Source: Taudactylus pleione (lineage: Eukaryota > Chordata > Amphibia > Anura > Myobatrachidae). Taken from it: a stretch of 64,000 nt of DNA. Location of the stretch: the NCBI GenBank assembly GCA_031769625.1, contig JAUIMM010000534.1, positions 5,482,001-5,546,000 of the forward strand, read 5' to 3'. A model generated the notes under the pieces. The model ran no database searches and was not told where the DNA came from. It saw only the letters and a program-made list of their open reading frames with translations. Below are positions 43,401 through 54,049 of the stretch, piece by piece. Position numbers and translations under genes: made by a program. How positions within the stretch are numbered: position 1 is the stretch's first letter; every line of letters begins with the position of its first letter.

Positions 43401-44235
43401 TTAAAAGTGTATTACTCAGTCTACAGACAATCACACTCGCACTATACTCACCTTGTTCCCACGGTCCAGTCTCCTCATTTAGTAGTATCCCTGTTTTTGC
43501 GCCCAAAAAATACTCACTTACCCCTTGCCACAGGTTGGTCCTCTTGTCCAGTAAAGTCCTCGGCCATTAAAACAAAAAAATGCCATGTCCCGAGCCAATT
43601 TTGGACAAAAGATCTGTATGTGTTTCCACATACAGCTCTTCCACGGCAAGTGATGGAACCTACGAGGATTCCTGCACTTGCCGAGCCGCCATCCAATCAG
43701 AGGCCACTACTAGAGTAAGCAGCCGCTGATTGGCTGTGAGTGACTTGTCTAGTCTTAAGGCACTATGGGGGGGAGGCCAGCGTCGGGATTCTGACCATCG
43801 GCATCCCGTACCCACCCCTTTTCCCAGACTGGTTCACTATTGACTTTTGTATCCTGTGTTTGTAGCCTGCTTATAATATCAGCTTCATTTCTGCATTGAA
43901 CACTGTGTATAAGAAAACTCATTGGTTCACATGTACCTTCATAGTGCTATATTGTTCCAAATAAGTATTTGCACAAAGGAATTTGTCAGACCTTGACACT
44001 ATTAATTTTATATTTGTGTCTGTAGACCATCAAATGTATTCTTCCAATTACCCCAAATGTTCCATAGACTTAACATCTCTGAATGAAGTGACAACTCTCC
44101 TGAGACAATTGAGTGGCAACTTAAATAGTCTGCCTTACATTGCTCCACTCCTGCAAATACTGCAGACATTGCTGAGACAATGTTTTGCTTATGCTAAAAT
44201 CTTGAAAGACTCGCTCATCGCCAGGGCACACTTTG
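43401..44235. other. No gene recognised
   Basis: Ordinary intergenic or intronic sequence; the open frames seen are short and lack recognisable domains. Confidence 0.55.
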
Positions 44236-44239
44236 TGCC

Positions 44240-44720
44240 CCCTTTATGATTTAGACTTGTAACAGCTGTAGCAGTGTCTGACTGAATATGTATTGGCAGG
44301 CTCTTTATCAGAGATGAAGCCCCTCTCATGATGTTCAAGCATTATCCAATATATTGATGGGAATTCAGCTATGGACCAAACACCTTGCAATTGAAGATGC
44401 ACGGTAAACTGTCCCCTATCCCTGAACACTCGCATCTGTTGTGACCACCAACCAATTGAGGATCGAACACAAGCTTCCCTTTTTTACATTTTGCCTTCTC
44501 AACCAACATCTGAAATAAACTCTTGTGTTGTCTGAGAAAGCTTGGTGTTCTCTGCACACACAAAACAGAACAAAAAGAGTCTCAAGGATTAAAAAGTTTT
44601 GTCTGATTTTTGCAGCAGAAAAACAATGGAGTAGAACCCCTGATTTCTGTGCTCCAGAAGAGCCTGTAGCAATTTCTACAGAAAAATCTAGGCAGGAAAT
44701 GTCTTGCAAAAGAGCCACTC
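44240..44720 (-). pseudogene. Possible RNase H remnant of a DIRS- or Gypsy-like element
   Basis: On the minus strand the peptide LVVTTDASVQG (about 44415-44450) resembles the first catalytic motif of a retroelement RNase H. It is followed after a frameshift by GQFTVHLQLQGVWSIAEFPS, which fits the region after this motif in DIRS-type and some Gypsy-type polyproteins. Stops and frame changes occur within 200 bp, so nothing functional is encoded. No terminal repeats or other domains were identified nearby with confidence. The assignment rests on this short motif order only. Confidence 0.3.
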
Positions 44721-44763
44721 TTCTTTAAAAATCTTATAGGAAGTGGTGAGAAAAGAGGATGTA

Positions 44764-45336
44764 GGCCCTCATTCAGAGCCGTTCGCTATTTGCGCTCGTT
44801 CGTTCAAAAACAAGGGGTGGCTATGCAAATGATCCGTTCGCACATTGCAGTCTGTTCCCACCTCTAAGTCTGAACGAGCGAGCAAAACATACGCTCGTTT
44901 TTTTGATAAAAACACCCCCTGGCCGCACGCATCATACGTCATGTCCGCTATTTATTAGATTAATCAAGTACATCGTACAGCGTATGAACTGCTCGCTATT
45001 CTTGTGGTTGGTGTTTTCAACCGCTATTTTGCGAGCAGTTCTGAGTTAAAAAAAACCAAGTGACGTGGTCAATGACGCTGCTGTATTAATTATGCACTCC
45101 CTTAAAACGCCCGTTTTGACCTTTAAGCACGCCTGCGTTCGGATCTCCACTCCCCGTTTTCAAGCACCTTCCCCTGTTACCACCCACATATGCCTCATTC
45201 TGTCACTCAAAATAGCAGGCCCTCGCTATATTGCGTACCAACGATTTTCGGCCGCACTGACTGGTTCGCGCGCAGATGTGCGAACATCGCTCGGAACGAG
45301 CGTACTGCCGCTAGTGAGTGGCTCTGAATGAGGGCC
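44764..45336. mobile_element. MITE related to the GGGCCTGATTCAG family
   Basis: The 573-bp element has ends GGCCCTCATTCAGAGCC and its inverse, with GTA on both sides (44761-44763, 45337-45339). It is rich in CGCTCGTTCG-like words. Confidence 0.83.
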
Positions 45337-45339
45337 GTA

Positions 45340-46429
45340 ATCCTTCCACAATACCTATAACTCCTCTGTCTGAAATAGCCCAAATGTATTTAAAATAATG
45401 CTCCCACCACAGTCAAACCTTGCTGGGGGATTCTCTATCAGACATTCTGCTTGAGTTATGAACTTGGACCTTTATGCCTAGGATCCTCTTACCTGAGTGC
45501 CTGGTCTGGCTACTCATAAATGTGCTGAACGAAGCATGACCCCTGGTACTCTTGATACCTACCATCGAGTTCTGCTGCTGAAATATTTCTCATAAGGAAT
45601 AAAACCTGGGTCCTCTAAATGTGGAACTACTTACTGGAAGGAGAACACTTTTTCCTGCCGTAGCCTCAGAATATTCTTTTGTCTACTGTAGCTCACTGCC
45701 AAACAGACAAGCACCTTCAGATTACAGTGTCTCTAAAGATGTCTTGGTCTCAGAGTCCACTGACCAAGACCTAAGTCAAAGCACACATGACCAGTATTGC
45801 CAAGGCTAATATTTAGGATTTAGTAAAGACTGCAGCTAAAGCTGTCAGGTACACAGATGTTACACTAATTTGTTTTGCTAATGCTGAAAGTTCTGACCTA
45901 GGACTGTCTAATACCTTCCCATTGAAGCTCAGTCTATTCTCAGTGGCGTTAGAGATCCAAGTTGCTTCTTAATTAGGTTTAAGAAGAGTCCCTGCCACAA
46001 CATAAATGGACTTTGGAATGCAATCACACTAGTGATCAGTATTACAGTATATCTTTGAAAGAAGTCCTATCTGGATCAAGAAGAGTAGAAGTTAAAGAAA
46101 AACTCCTAGCTATATGTACCCAAGGAGAATATTCTCTAATTGCCATATTTTCTGGTGAAATAGAATATACTACAGTAGAATGTTGAGATATCAAAGAAAT
46201 TTAACCTGGTTTCAACCATGGATCTCCAACCACTTCTGGTAGCTGAGCCTAGAAAAGAAAACAATATTCTTTTTCATTTTTCTTTGGCTGAAGATATCCC
46301 GAGGGAAAATCTCAGAATCCTCTCTACGGTATCTTCCAAATCTAAAAATTGTCAGGCTGTTTATTCCAGCTTGTTAATTACATGGCCACCAGCTGATTCT
46401 TCTGTAAAAGAAAGGGAGTGCTCATGGTC
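45340..46429. other. No gene recognised; possible old retroelement sequence
   Basis: The sequence has several short open frames on the plus strand (for example 45621-45809 and 46218-46420) without recognised motifs. It may belong to the same degraded element as 44240-44720 and 47498-47828, but I cannot show this. Confidence 0.35.
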
Positions 46430-46432
46430 AGA

Positions 46433-46982
46433 GGGCCTGATTCAGACCCGCTCGCGGGCGCTTAGCGCTCGCAAGCGGGTCGATGGTCCCGCACTGCACA
46501 TGCGCACGCCGGAGAAGGCTCCGGCATGCGCATGCGGGAGTCCCGGAGCAAGCGCAAAAAGCACTCGCTCCGAGGCTCGCATCAAACGGGGCGGCTGTCG
46601 ATGTTGATCGACAGCTCGCCCCGTTTGGTAGGCGAGGAGGGGGGGTGGCTTGGCAAACGGAGGCGTTCCCAAAGGAACGCCTGCCGTTTGTGGGCGGCCC
46701 TACTGACATCACTTGTGATGTCAGTAGGTGGACTTCCTGCTCTAATAGAGCAGGAAGTCCACTGGGGCTTGCGGCAATGAGACCCTACCGCAAGGGTCTC
46801 GTCGCAAGCCCGATGGTCTCGATGGTCTTGACCATCGCGACCATCACCTGGCCGCTCTCTATAGCTGTGGGTGGTCACCCACAGCTTAGCGAGCGGCCAG
46901 GAGGTCGGCTCGAATTAAAAAAAAAAAATGCCCTGATTCAGAGCGAGCGCTCTGTCAGAGCGTCCGGCTCTGAATCAAGGCC
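46433..46982. mobile_element. MITE of the GGGCCTGATTCAG family (left of an inverted pair)
   Basis: It begins GGGCCTGATTCAGACCC, ends with the hairpin tail at 46930-46982, and has AGA on both sides (46430-46432, 46983-46985). It carries TGACATCACTTGTGATGTCA at about 46703-46722 as an internal palindrome. Confidence 0.85.
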
Positions 46983-46985
46983 AGA

Positions 46986-47494
46986 GGCCCTGATTCAGAG
47001 CCGGACGCTCTTTGCGAGCGCCCGCTCTGAATCTGGGCGGCCGTTTGTTTGTTATGTGCCGGCCTCCTGGCCGCTCGCTAAGCTGTGGGTGACCACCCAC
47101 AGCTTTAGCGAGCGGCCAGCTGATGGTCGCGATGGTTACGACCATTGGGCTTGCGACGAGACCCTTGCGGTAGGGTCTCGTTGCCGCAAACCCCAGTGGA
47201 CTTCCTGCTCTATTAGAGCAGGAAGTCCACCTACTGACATCACAAGTGATGTCAGTAGGGCCGCCCACAAATGGAAGGCGTTCCTTTGGGAACGTCTCCA
47301 TTTGCAAAGCCACCCCCCCTCTCCATCTACCAAACGGGGCGAGCTGTCGATCAACATCGACAGCCAGTTTGTTGCGAGCCTCAGAGCTAGTGCTTTTTGC
47401 GCTTGCTCCAGGGCTCACGCATGCGCTGTTTGCACACTGCGCGTGTGCACTGCCCCACAATCGAACCGCTTGCGAGCGGGTCTGAATCAGGCCC
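46986..47494. mobile_element. MITE of the GGGCCTGATTCAG family (right of an inverted pair)
   Basis: It is inverted relative to the previous copy, starting with the hairpin end GGCCCTGATTCAGAGCC and ending GGTCTGAATCAGGCCC. AGA lies on both sides, sharing the central AGA with its neighbour. Together the two form an imperfect 1.06-kb palindrome. Confidence 0.85.
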
Positions 47495-47497
47495 AGA

Positions 47498-47828
47498 GTC
47501 CCCTGAGTCTGCCACTCTTCTTGAGATGACATATCTGATTCCCAACAAACAAATAGACCTCTGGTGCCATCTGTTACCAGACTTAGGGCTCCCTGACCCA
47601 GTTATCAAGCTCTCTAGAGATGAACAACTATTTGTCAACCCCAAGGCCATATGTTCCATTACTCTAGCCCAAGATGGAACTAATGCTGAAGTACCTGAAA
47701 CTGCCATATCTGGCTGGGTATTTGGTGGAGATATGGATTGTGTGACCAAAATCTTGACCAGTTCCTCTCTCATTGCCCAAACAATTGAATGAACCAGAGA
47801 TTTAGCCCAGCAGGGCATGAGTCAGGAG
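47498..47828. other. Open-frame remnant interrupted by hAT insertion; function unknown
   Basis: A plus-strand frame runs from about 47500 to 47791 without a stop (PNKQIDLWCHLLPDLGLPDP at its start), and the minus strand is also open over part of this. No domain is recognised. The sequence continues at 49692 beyond the inserted element. It could be an old retroelement gag-like region, which is speculation. Confidence 0.3.
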
Positions 47829-48043
47829 CAGGGCCGGATTAGCAATGGGGCGGATGGAGCTACAGCTCCAGGCCGCCCATCAAAATAGGCCCACAGCACC
47901 GGATTGGTGTGTTGCTGCAGACACAGGAACATTTATTTTCCTGTCTTTTTAGGAGCATAACAATCGGCCCCCGAAGCTCCGCCCTTTACAACCCCACACA
48001 AACAAATCCCGTCCACCCGTCCACGCTGGGTGTCACACAGATG

Positions 48044-48156
48044 GCGGCTCAGCGGGAGGTTTCAAAAGCCCTTCCCAGTGCCGCATAGTGATCCAGCCTC
48101 TCCCCTGCGGCCTGCGCACAGTGCCCCGGTGACAGGAGTGGGGTGCCGGCCGGTGA
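48044..48156 (+). other. Exon-like GC-rich segment in the hAT element
   Basis: ATGGCGGCTCAGCGG in a good start context opens only 15 codons before a stop; a GTGAGT donor follows at about 48153 after GCCGGCCG. The segment looks like the first exon of a host gene that has been captured and has decayed, but the frame is too short to support this strongly. Confidence 0.25.
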
Positions 48157-48591
48157 GTAGAGGCAGCTGGGTTACTGCACATTTAAAATGAAGGGTGATG
48201 ATTGGTGATCAATCATCATCACCCTTCATTGGGGCCGCAGGACACGAACCGCGGCTCTTGTCTTCTGCCTCGGCTCACCTATACAGCGCAGCCGCAGGCT
48301 CAGTCAGTCAGTGTGTCTGTATTGTTGACACACTGACCGCGGCGCGCACCGTCCTCTGCTGTCTTTATAAAGGCATCAAAGGGAGCCAGGAGGAGGTAGA
48401 CAGGAGACGGAGATGTCCTGTTTAATCAGGCATTCTTTTGGTGAACAGCCTAACTGGAAACAGGGCTCCCTAAATACCAATGGAGTGTGATGTACCGAAT
48501 GTGAATGAATTTGATTGATACTAACATAAACTACCTGTTAAATCTGTAAAAATTGTAATTAAATAATGACCTCCATTAATTGAGCACTGAT

Positions 48592-48594
48592 TAA

Positions 48595-48645
<51 letters not shown>

Positions 48646-48699
48646 ATATCTATCTAATATCTATCTATCTATCTATTTAATATCTATCTATCTATCTCA

Positions 48700-48760
<61 letters not shown>

Positions 48761-48846
48761 CACCTCTATCTATCTTTCTATCTATCTCATATCTATCAAT
48801 CTATCTATATATATATTTAATATCTATCTAATATCTATCTATCTAA

Positions 48847-48880
<34 letters not shown>

Positions 48881-48919
48881 ATATCTATCTATCTATCTAA
48901 TATCTATCTATATATTTAA

Positions 48920-48950
<31 letters not shown>

Positions 48951-49039
48951 ATATCTATCTATCTATCTCACCTCTATTTATCTATCTATCTATCTATCTA
49001 TCTCATATCTATCTATCTATACATTTAATATCTATCTAA

Positions 49040-49080
<41 letters not shown>

Positions 49081-49235
49081 CATATCTATCTATCTCATAT
49101 ATATCTATCTATATATTTAATATGTATCTAATATCTATCTATTTCATATCTATATATCTATCTATCTCATATCTATCTATATATTTAATATCTATCTATC
49201 TATCTATCTGCATAGGCATGCAGATAGATAGATAT
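48592..49235. repeat. Compound TCTA microsatellite inside the hAT element
   Basis: (TCTA)n with AATATC and CATATC interruptions, the same compound pattern as at 25838-27332 and 30340-30992. Confidence 0.95.
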
Positions 49236-49822
49236 ATATATATAAAATTGCGATAAAAACCCTGTTTTGGCGCTACCCTATAGAAGTCTATGGGCATCTA
49301 CCCTTCGCACTGGTGTGAGTGATCTGATTGGATCCCTCACAGCATGCTCCGTGGCCGCCACATCACTCTGCGAATGCGCAGATGGACTCCAGGGTCATAA
49401 ACCCAGAGTCCAGGGCGCAGTGCTGATCGCATAGGACAGCTCTTATCGGAAGAGCTGTCCTCTGCGGTACTGATCGCATATGTTAGTGCATATGCGATCA
49501 GTATAAATTCAATGTCTGGCGGTATGTACCGCCCTGTGTTAGTGCATCCCGCCCCTTGTATAGACCACACACATACATAACTAGTCACACTCCTGCGGCA
49601 TTGGACACACCCCCTGCGGCGCCATACAATAGGCCCTTCATAAATTTCAGCTCCAGGCCCATGTGGACCTTAATCTGGCACTGGTCAGGAGTCTTCTTAC
49701 TAGCATGAGGATCCGACTGTCCTCTAGGTAATTTGCATTGGTACTACCTAACATCCACCATTTTTAAACCCTAGAATAACATTTCAGACATATTATTAAA
49801 AGAGGAAAAAAGAACTGATACA

Positions 49823-50341
49823 GGGCCTAATTCAGCTTGGATCGTATTTGCTAATATGCACACAATCGGGCAATTTTTGTGGTCTATGCATGCGTACGCA
49901 TCGCAGCTCGCGTATGCGAACTAGATATTGCGATCGGGACTGTAATCGCAGAGGCTACGCAGACCCATCGCAGAGTGATTGAAAGTAAGCACCCTTTGTG
50001 GGTGGTGACGGGGGGGTGGTTGGGGAAACGCAGATGTGCCAGTGCGTTCGCACGCCATTGCAGGGGTGTGCATAAATTATCCACTGCGATGCCCTATGCA
50101 GACTGAGGTCTGATAGCAAGGTCGGAGCTTGTGCAAGTGTGCATGAGGCTGCGATGGTACTCGATGTTACCGATGGTTTTGCAGTCCTGCTAAACATTAC
50201 CGATGTGTGGTAAGTAAAGTGGGCGTCCTTATGTTATGCTGTGAGGGCATAGCGATCGCAACGTATTAGCAGTGGATTAGCATACTTTTGCAGTTGAACT
50301 GCGTGCGTAATTGCAGTTGCGATCCGTAGTGAATCAAGCCC
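49823..50341. mobile_element. MITE with GGGCCTAATTCAGC ends
   Basis: The left end GGGCCTAATTCAGC pairs imperfectly with the right end GTGAATCAAGCCC; ACA lies on both sides. The inner sequence has many GCGATCGC/TTGCAGTTGCGAT words. It is a distant relative of the GGGCCTGATTCAG family. Confidence 0.72.
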
Positions 50342-50344
50342 ACA

Positions 50345-50826
50345 GAGAGCTGTGTCTACTATAATAGTCTATACCAGTCCTCACGGCACCCTAGTCCTGG
50401 TTTTAGGGATATCCACACAAACAAATGAAATACTAATTAAGGCATGGATATCCTTTAAATCTGAACTACTGTATATTTTAACAGTAAACTATATCTATTA
50501 AGATTTCAGAGAGAGACTTTAGAGCGAGAACCTTGGCTTCTTCCAGAGCTGTCTCACAAACAGCAGCTCTATATTAATGCTGGGGGTCTTTTAAGGTTAT
50601 AAGCTACCTTCCTCGATTATACCATCTCAGGGAATTCATGTTTATGGTGTTATTCAAATGTCTCTCTTCAGCCACCTGAATGGGTGAATCCTTTTCACAG
50701 TTCCACTGCTACAGCAGCCAAAGAAGTTCTCTTTCCCTCTCTGTATGCGGAAAGATGCTTACTCCATTGGAGAGCCATCCCCTTTAAATTGCCATTCCTG
50801 CTTTCTATTTGTGATGCAGGAATTAG
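50345..50826. other. No gene recognised
   Basis: A block near 50370-50470 (CCTAGTCCTGGTTTTAGGG, GGATATCC) may be a MITE remnant. The rest is unique with short open frames only. Confidence 0.45.
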
Positions 50827-50834
50827 CTCATGAG

Positions 50835-51022
50835 CAGGGGTGGCCAACCTTGGTCCTCGAGAGCTACCAACAGTGCAAGTTTTCCAGGTCTCCTCACAGA
50901 ATCGCAAGTAAAATATTTAGCTCCACCTGTGGATCTTTTCAAATGTGTTAGTGAGTAATGAATACACCTATGCACCTGCTAGGTGGTCTGGAAAACGTGA
51001 GGACCGAGGTTGGTTACCCCTG
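50835..51022. mobile_element. hAT MITE, CAGGGGTGGCCAACC ends, perfect duplication
   Basis: The 188-bp element starts CAGGGGTGGCCAACCTTGG and ends with the inverse of CAGGGGTAACCAACCTCGG. CTCATGAG lies on both sides (50827-50834 and 51023-51030). This end type is familiar from short vertebrate hAT elements. Confidence 0.93.
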
Positions 51023-51503
51023 CTCATGAGCATGCTGCTATGCTGAAAGGAACTCACTGAGCTCCCCATGCCACCCTTCTGATATTTCCCCATGCTTAGT
51101 GGCACGTGCAGTTTCTTTCCTGGAAAGGAAATTGCTGCTGTTGCTGTGGAGAAATCTGTAGCTCCCGTCTGATACTGCAGGAGTGTCTTGCACTCTGGCC
51201 TGATAGGCTCCAGCCACTTCTTAAAAAAAGACAAAAAAAAAACTCTTTAAAAAAAATGAGGTGGGTTAGAGAGGTAACCTATGAAGAGCTAGCACCCAGG
51301 GCCGGCTCTTCCACTAGGCAAGCTTAGGCAGCTTCCTAGGTGCACCAGCCACTAGAGGGCACCCGGCCCTATGACCCCCCCCACCCCACATATGCCAGGT
51401 GCCCACTGAGATTGTGTTACTAGCGGGCACCCGGCTCCTTCTCTACCCCTCCCCCGGAAGACGGAGCTCACTCCTGAGCTCCGTCTTCCGGGTCCCGAAG
51501 TGC

Positions 51504-51539
51504 ACTATGGGAGTGACGTCATGACGTCACTCCCATAGT
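51504..51539. promoter_or_regulatory. Perfect 36-bp palindrome with two TGACGTCA sites
   Basis: The 18-base half ACTATGGGAGTGACGTCA is followed directly by its exact inverse. It contains two overlapping-free CRE/ATF consensus octamers. It lies next to a GC-rich segment ending in a TTTAATGTAAGTG donor-like site. A promoter or hairpin role is inferred. Confidence 0.55.
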
Positions 51540-51644
51540 TCCTAGGAGCGGTGCGCCGGGGAAGGATAGCAGCAGGCACTGGAGCGGGGTTTAATGTAAG
51601 TGTTGTTTTTGTGTGTGTGTGTGCGCGCGCACGGCTTATTACAG

Positions 51645-51990
51645 GGGCCGCATTACTGGGGGCACTACAGGGGGCATTACAGGGGCAGCACTACTGAGGG
51701 CACTAAAGGGGGCATTACAGGGGCTGCACTACTGGGGGCACTACAGGGTCCTAACTATTGGAGTCACTACAGGGGTTGCATTACTGGGGACACTACAGGG
51801 GCATTTCAGGGGCCGCACTACGGGGAGCACTAAAGGGGCCTTACTATTGGGGGCACTACAGGGGCCGCACTACTGGGGGCATCATATGGGGGCATTACAG
51901 GGGCCTTACTATTGGGGGCACTACAGGGCCCTTTCTACAGGGGCCTTACTACTGGGGGCACTACTACAGGGGGCATTACTTTTAGGGGAA
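51645..51990. repeat. Minisatellite of GGGGGCACTACAGGGG units
   Basis: About 15 variable units of 18-25 bp built from GGGGGCACTACAGGGGC and GCATTACTGG. The same unit type as 42040-42330. Confidence 0.88.
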
Positions 51991-52169
51991 TTATTACTGC
52001 TGGGGCATTGCATAAGAGGCACCATTACAAGTGGGCATTTAGTGTTTTAGGGAAACTACTACTGTGGGCATTGTGTAAGACCTAAGTTAGGAGGGGACCC
52101 TTAGAAATGTTGCTATGGGGCCCAAAAAGTTCTAGTTACACCCCTGATACAGTGTGTGTATATATACAT

Positions 52170-52368
52170 ACTTCTGCCTGCGCTCCCTCTTCATACTAAT
52201 TTAGCCCCTCGGGTGAAAATGACTTTGCACAGGTGGAGTGGCGGATAAGTTTTGTGTTTTATATATAGATATATATATTATTTTTTTTTTACACAAAACT
52301 CATCCGCCACTCAGTCATTTTCACCTGAGGGGCTAAATTAGTACCGGGGGGGGGCGCATGCAGAAGTT
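52170..52368. repeat. Fold-back repeat in the hAT element
   Basis: TACTAATTTAGCCCCTCGGG at the left is matched by its inverse at the right, as are GAAAATGACT and the AGTGGCGGAT-to-TTTTGTGT block. The loop is a short TATA run (52261-52290). Confidence 0.85.
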
Positions 52369-52449
52369 TTGTCTAGGGTGCCTACAAGTCTAGCATTGGC
52401 CCTGCCAGCACCTACTGTACACCCTTAGCACAACCCTTATAGTGGCAGA

Positions 52450-52880
52450 GGGCCTGATTCAGACCTGCTCGCGAGCGGATGCTCGCAAGCGGGTCGATGG
52501 TGCCGGAATGTGCATGCGCACGACAGAGGGAGCTCCGTCGTGCGCATGCACGAGACCCGGCGAGGAATACGTCGCTCGGGGTCTCGCACCAAAGGGGGCG
52601 TGCTGTCGATGGTGACTGACAGCACGCCCCCTTAGGTGGGCGAGCCGGGGGCGTGGCTGCCAGATGGAGGCGTTCCCATGGGAACGCCTACCGTCTGGGT
52701 CCGGCCCCACTGACATCACTAGTGATGTCAGTGGGAGTGATTTTGGCTCTGATAGAGCCAAAATCACTCCAGGGCTTGCGTCAGCGAGACCCTACCGCAG
52801 GTTCTCATCGCAAGCCCGATAGTCGCGATGGTCTTGACCATTGCGACCATCATCATGGACACTCGCATAAGCTGTGTGGT
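52450..52880. mobile_element. Truncated MITE of the GGGCCTGATTCAG family
   Basis: The left end GGGCCTGATTCAGACC is preceded by AGA. The sequence matches its relatives up to an AGCTGTG block near 52870 and then runs directly into Tc1 sequence, so the hairpin right end is missing. Confidence 0.78.
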
Positions 52881-54049
52881 TGCTTTTGCAGTATGCATTG
52901 TGAAGCGCCGTCCAATGAGTTCTGAAGCATTTGACTGAATATGAGCATAAAGGTTGAGTCTCCCATATCCAAATATTCCGAAATACGGAATATTCCGAAA
53001 TACGGAATTTTTTTGGCATGACTGAGATAATGAAACCTTTGATTTTTGATGGTTCAATGTACACAAACTTTGTCTAAGGCACAAATTATTAAAAATATGG
53101 TATAAAACTACCTTCAGGCTTTGTGTATAAGGTGTTTATGAAACATAAATGAATTTCATGTATGTACACAAACTTTGTTTGAGCCACAAAATTATTGAAA
53201 ATGTTGTATAAAATGACCTGCAGGCTGTGTGTATAATGTGTATATAACACATAAATGCATTCTGTGTGTATATTTGGGTCCTATTCCCAAGATATTTCAT
53301 TATTCGTTATCCAAAATACCCCTGGTCCCAAGCATTTTGGATATGGGAGACTCAACCTGTATAATATTGCCCAAAACACTTCAGAATTCATTCTGCTGCT
53401 TTTGTCAGCAGTCACATCATCAATAAATACAAGGGAACCAGTTCCATTGGCAGCCATACATGCCCACGCCATGACACTACCACCACCATGCTTCAATGAT
53501 GAGGTGGTATGTTTTGGATCATGAGCAGTTCCTTTCCTTCTCCATACTCTTCTCTTCCCATCACTCTGGTACAAGTTGATCTTTGTCTCATCTGTCCATA
53601 GGATGTTGCTCCAGAACTGTAATGGCTTTTTTAGATGTTGTTTGGCAAACTCTAATCTGGTCTTCCTTTTTTTGTGGCTCACCAATGGTTTACATCTTGT
53701 GGTGAACCCTCTATATTCACTCTTGTGAAGTCTTCTCTTGATTGTTCACTTTGACACATATACAGCTACCTCCTGGAGAGTGTTCTTGATTTGGCCAACT
53801 GTTGTGAAGGGGGGAAATAATTCTTCTGTCATCCACCACAGTTGTTTTCCGTGGTCTTCCGGGTCTTTTGGTGTTACTGAGCTCTCCGGTGTGTTCTTTC
53901 TTTTTTAGAATGTTCCAAACAGTTGATTTGACCACACCTAATGTTTTTGCTATCTCTCTATTGGGTTTGTTTTGATTTTTCAGCCTAATGATGGCTTGCT
54001 TCACTGATAGTGACAGCTCTTTGGATCTCATATTGAGGGTCGACAGCAA
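52881..54049 (-). pseudogene. Tc1-type transposase remnant
   Basis: On the minus strand the N-terminal helix-turn-helix region (SKELSLSVKQAIIRLKNQNK to GRPRKTT, 54030-53840) and the catalytic part (ILWTDETKINLYQ, then GGGSVMAWACMA) are clear. A frameshift near 53810 separates them. Beyond the inserted MITE the frame continues with AHIQSNASELIGRRF, but the block that normally carries the second catalytic aspartate (DNDPKH-like) is deleted, and the third acidic residue lies in the missing end. The gene is dead by at least three independent lesions. Confidence 0.85.
52950..53359. mobile_element. Tigger/pogo-like MITE in the Tc1 element
   Basis: The ends AGGTTGAGTCTCCCATATCC and its inverse lie directly inside TA on both sides (52948-52949 and 53360-53361). 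The subterminal words CCAAGCATTTTGGATA resemble mammalian Tigger-type ends. A tandem duplication of about 125 bp (ACACAAACTTTGT blocks at about 53060 and 53167) lies inside. Confidence 0.8.

Larger units (their letters stand above)
47829..49683. mobile_element. Non-autonomous hAT element with perfect 8-bp duplication
   Basis: The 1,855-bp element begins CAGGGCCGGATTAGC and ends with the inverse of CAGTGCCAGATTAAG. Both flanks are GTCAGGAG (47821-47828 and 49684-49691), an exact 8-bp duplication. The subterminal blocks GAGCTACAGCTCCAGG and CAGCTCCAGGCCC are shared with the intronic MITEs after the Ig exons. It contains an exon-like segment near 48044-48156, a 640-bp TCTA microsatellite and a MITE-like remnant near 49240-49560. 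Confidence 0.9.
51297..52404. mobile_element. Composite non-autonomous hAT element
   Basis: It begins CAGGGCCGGCTCTTCC and ends AGCATTGGCCCTG, with flanks CTAGCACC and CCAGCACC (7 of 8). An internal end-like block TTCTAGTTACACCCCTG at about 52130-52146 matches the end type of the element at 41718-42389, as does its minisatellite, so it may be a nested composite. A fold-back fills 52170-52368. Confidence 0.75.

Noticed and set aside
46433..47529. 348-codon plus-strand frame across the inverted MITE pair
   Set aside because: It spans two non-coding MITEs with defined ends; the openness reflects high GC and palindromic structure.
48044..48156. Functional gene starting ATGGCGGCTCAGCGG
   Set aside because: The frame stops after 15 codons, so only an exon-like segment is reported at low confidence.
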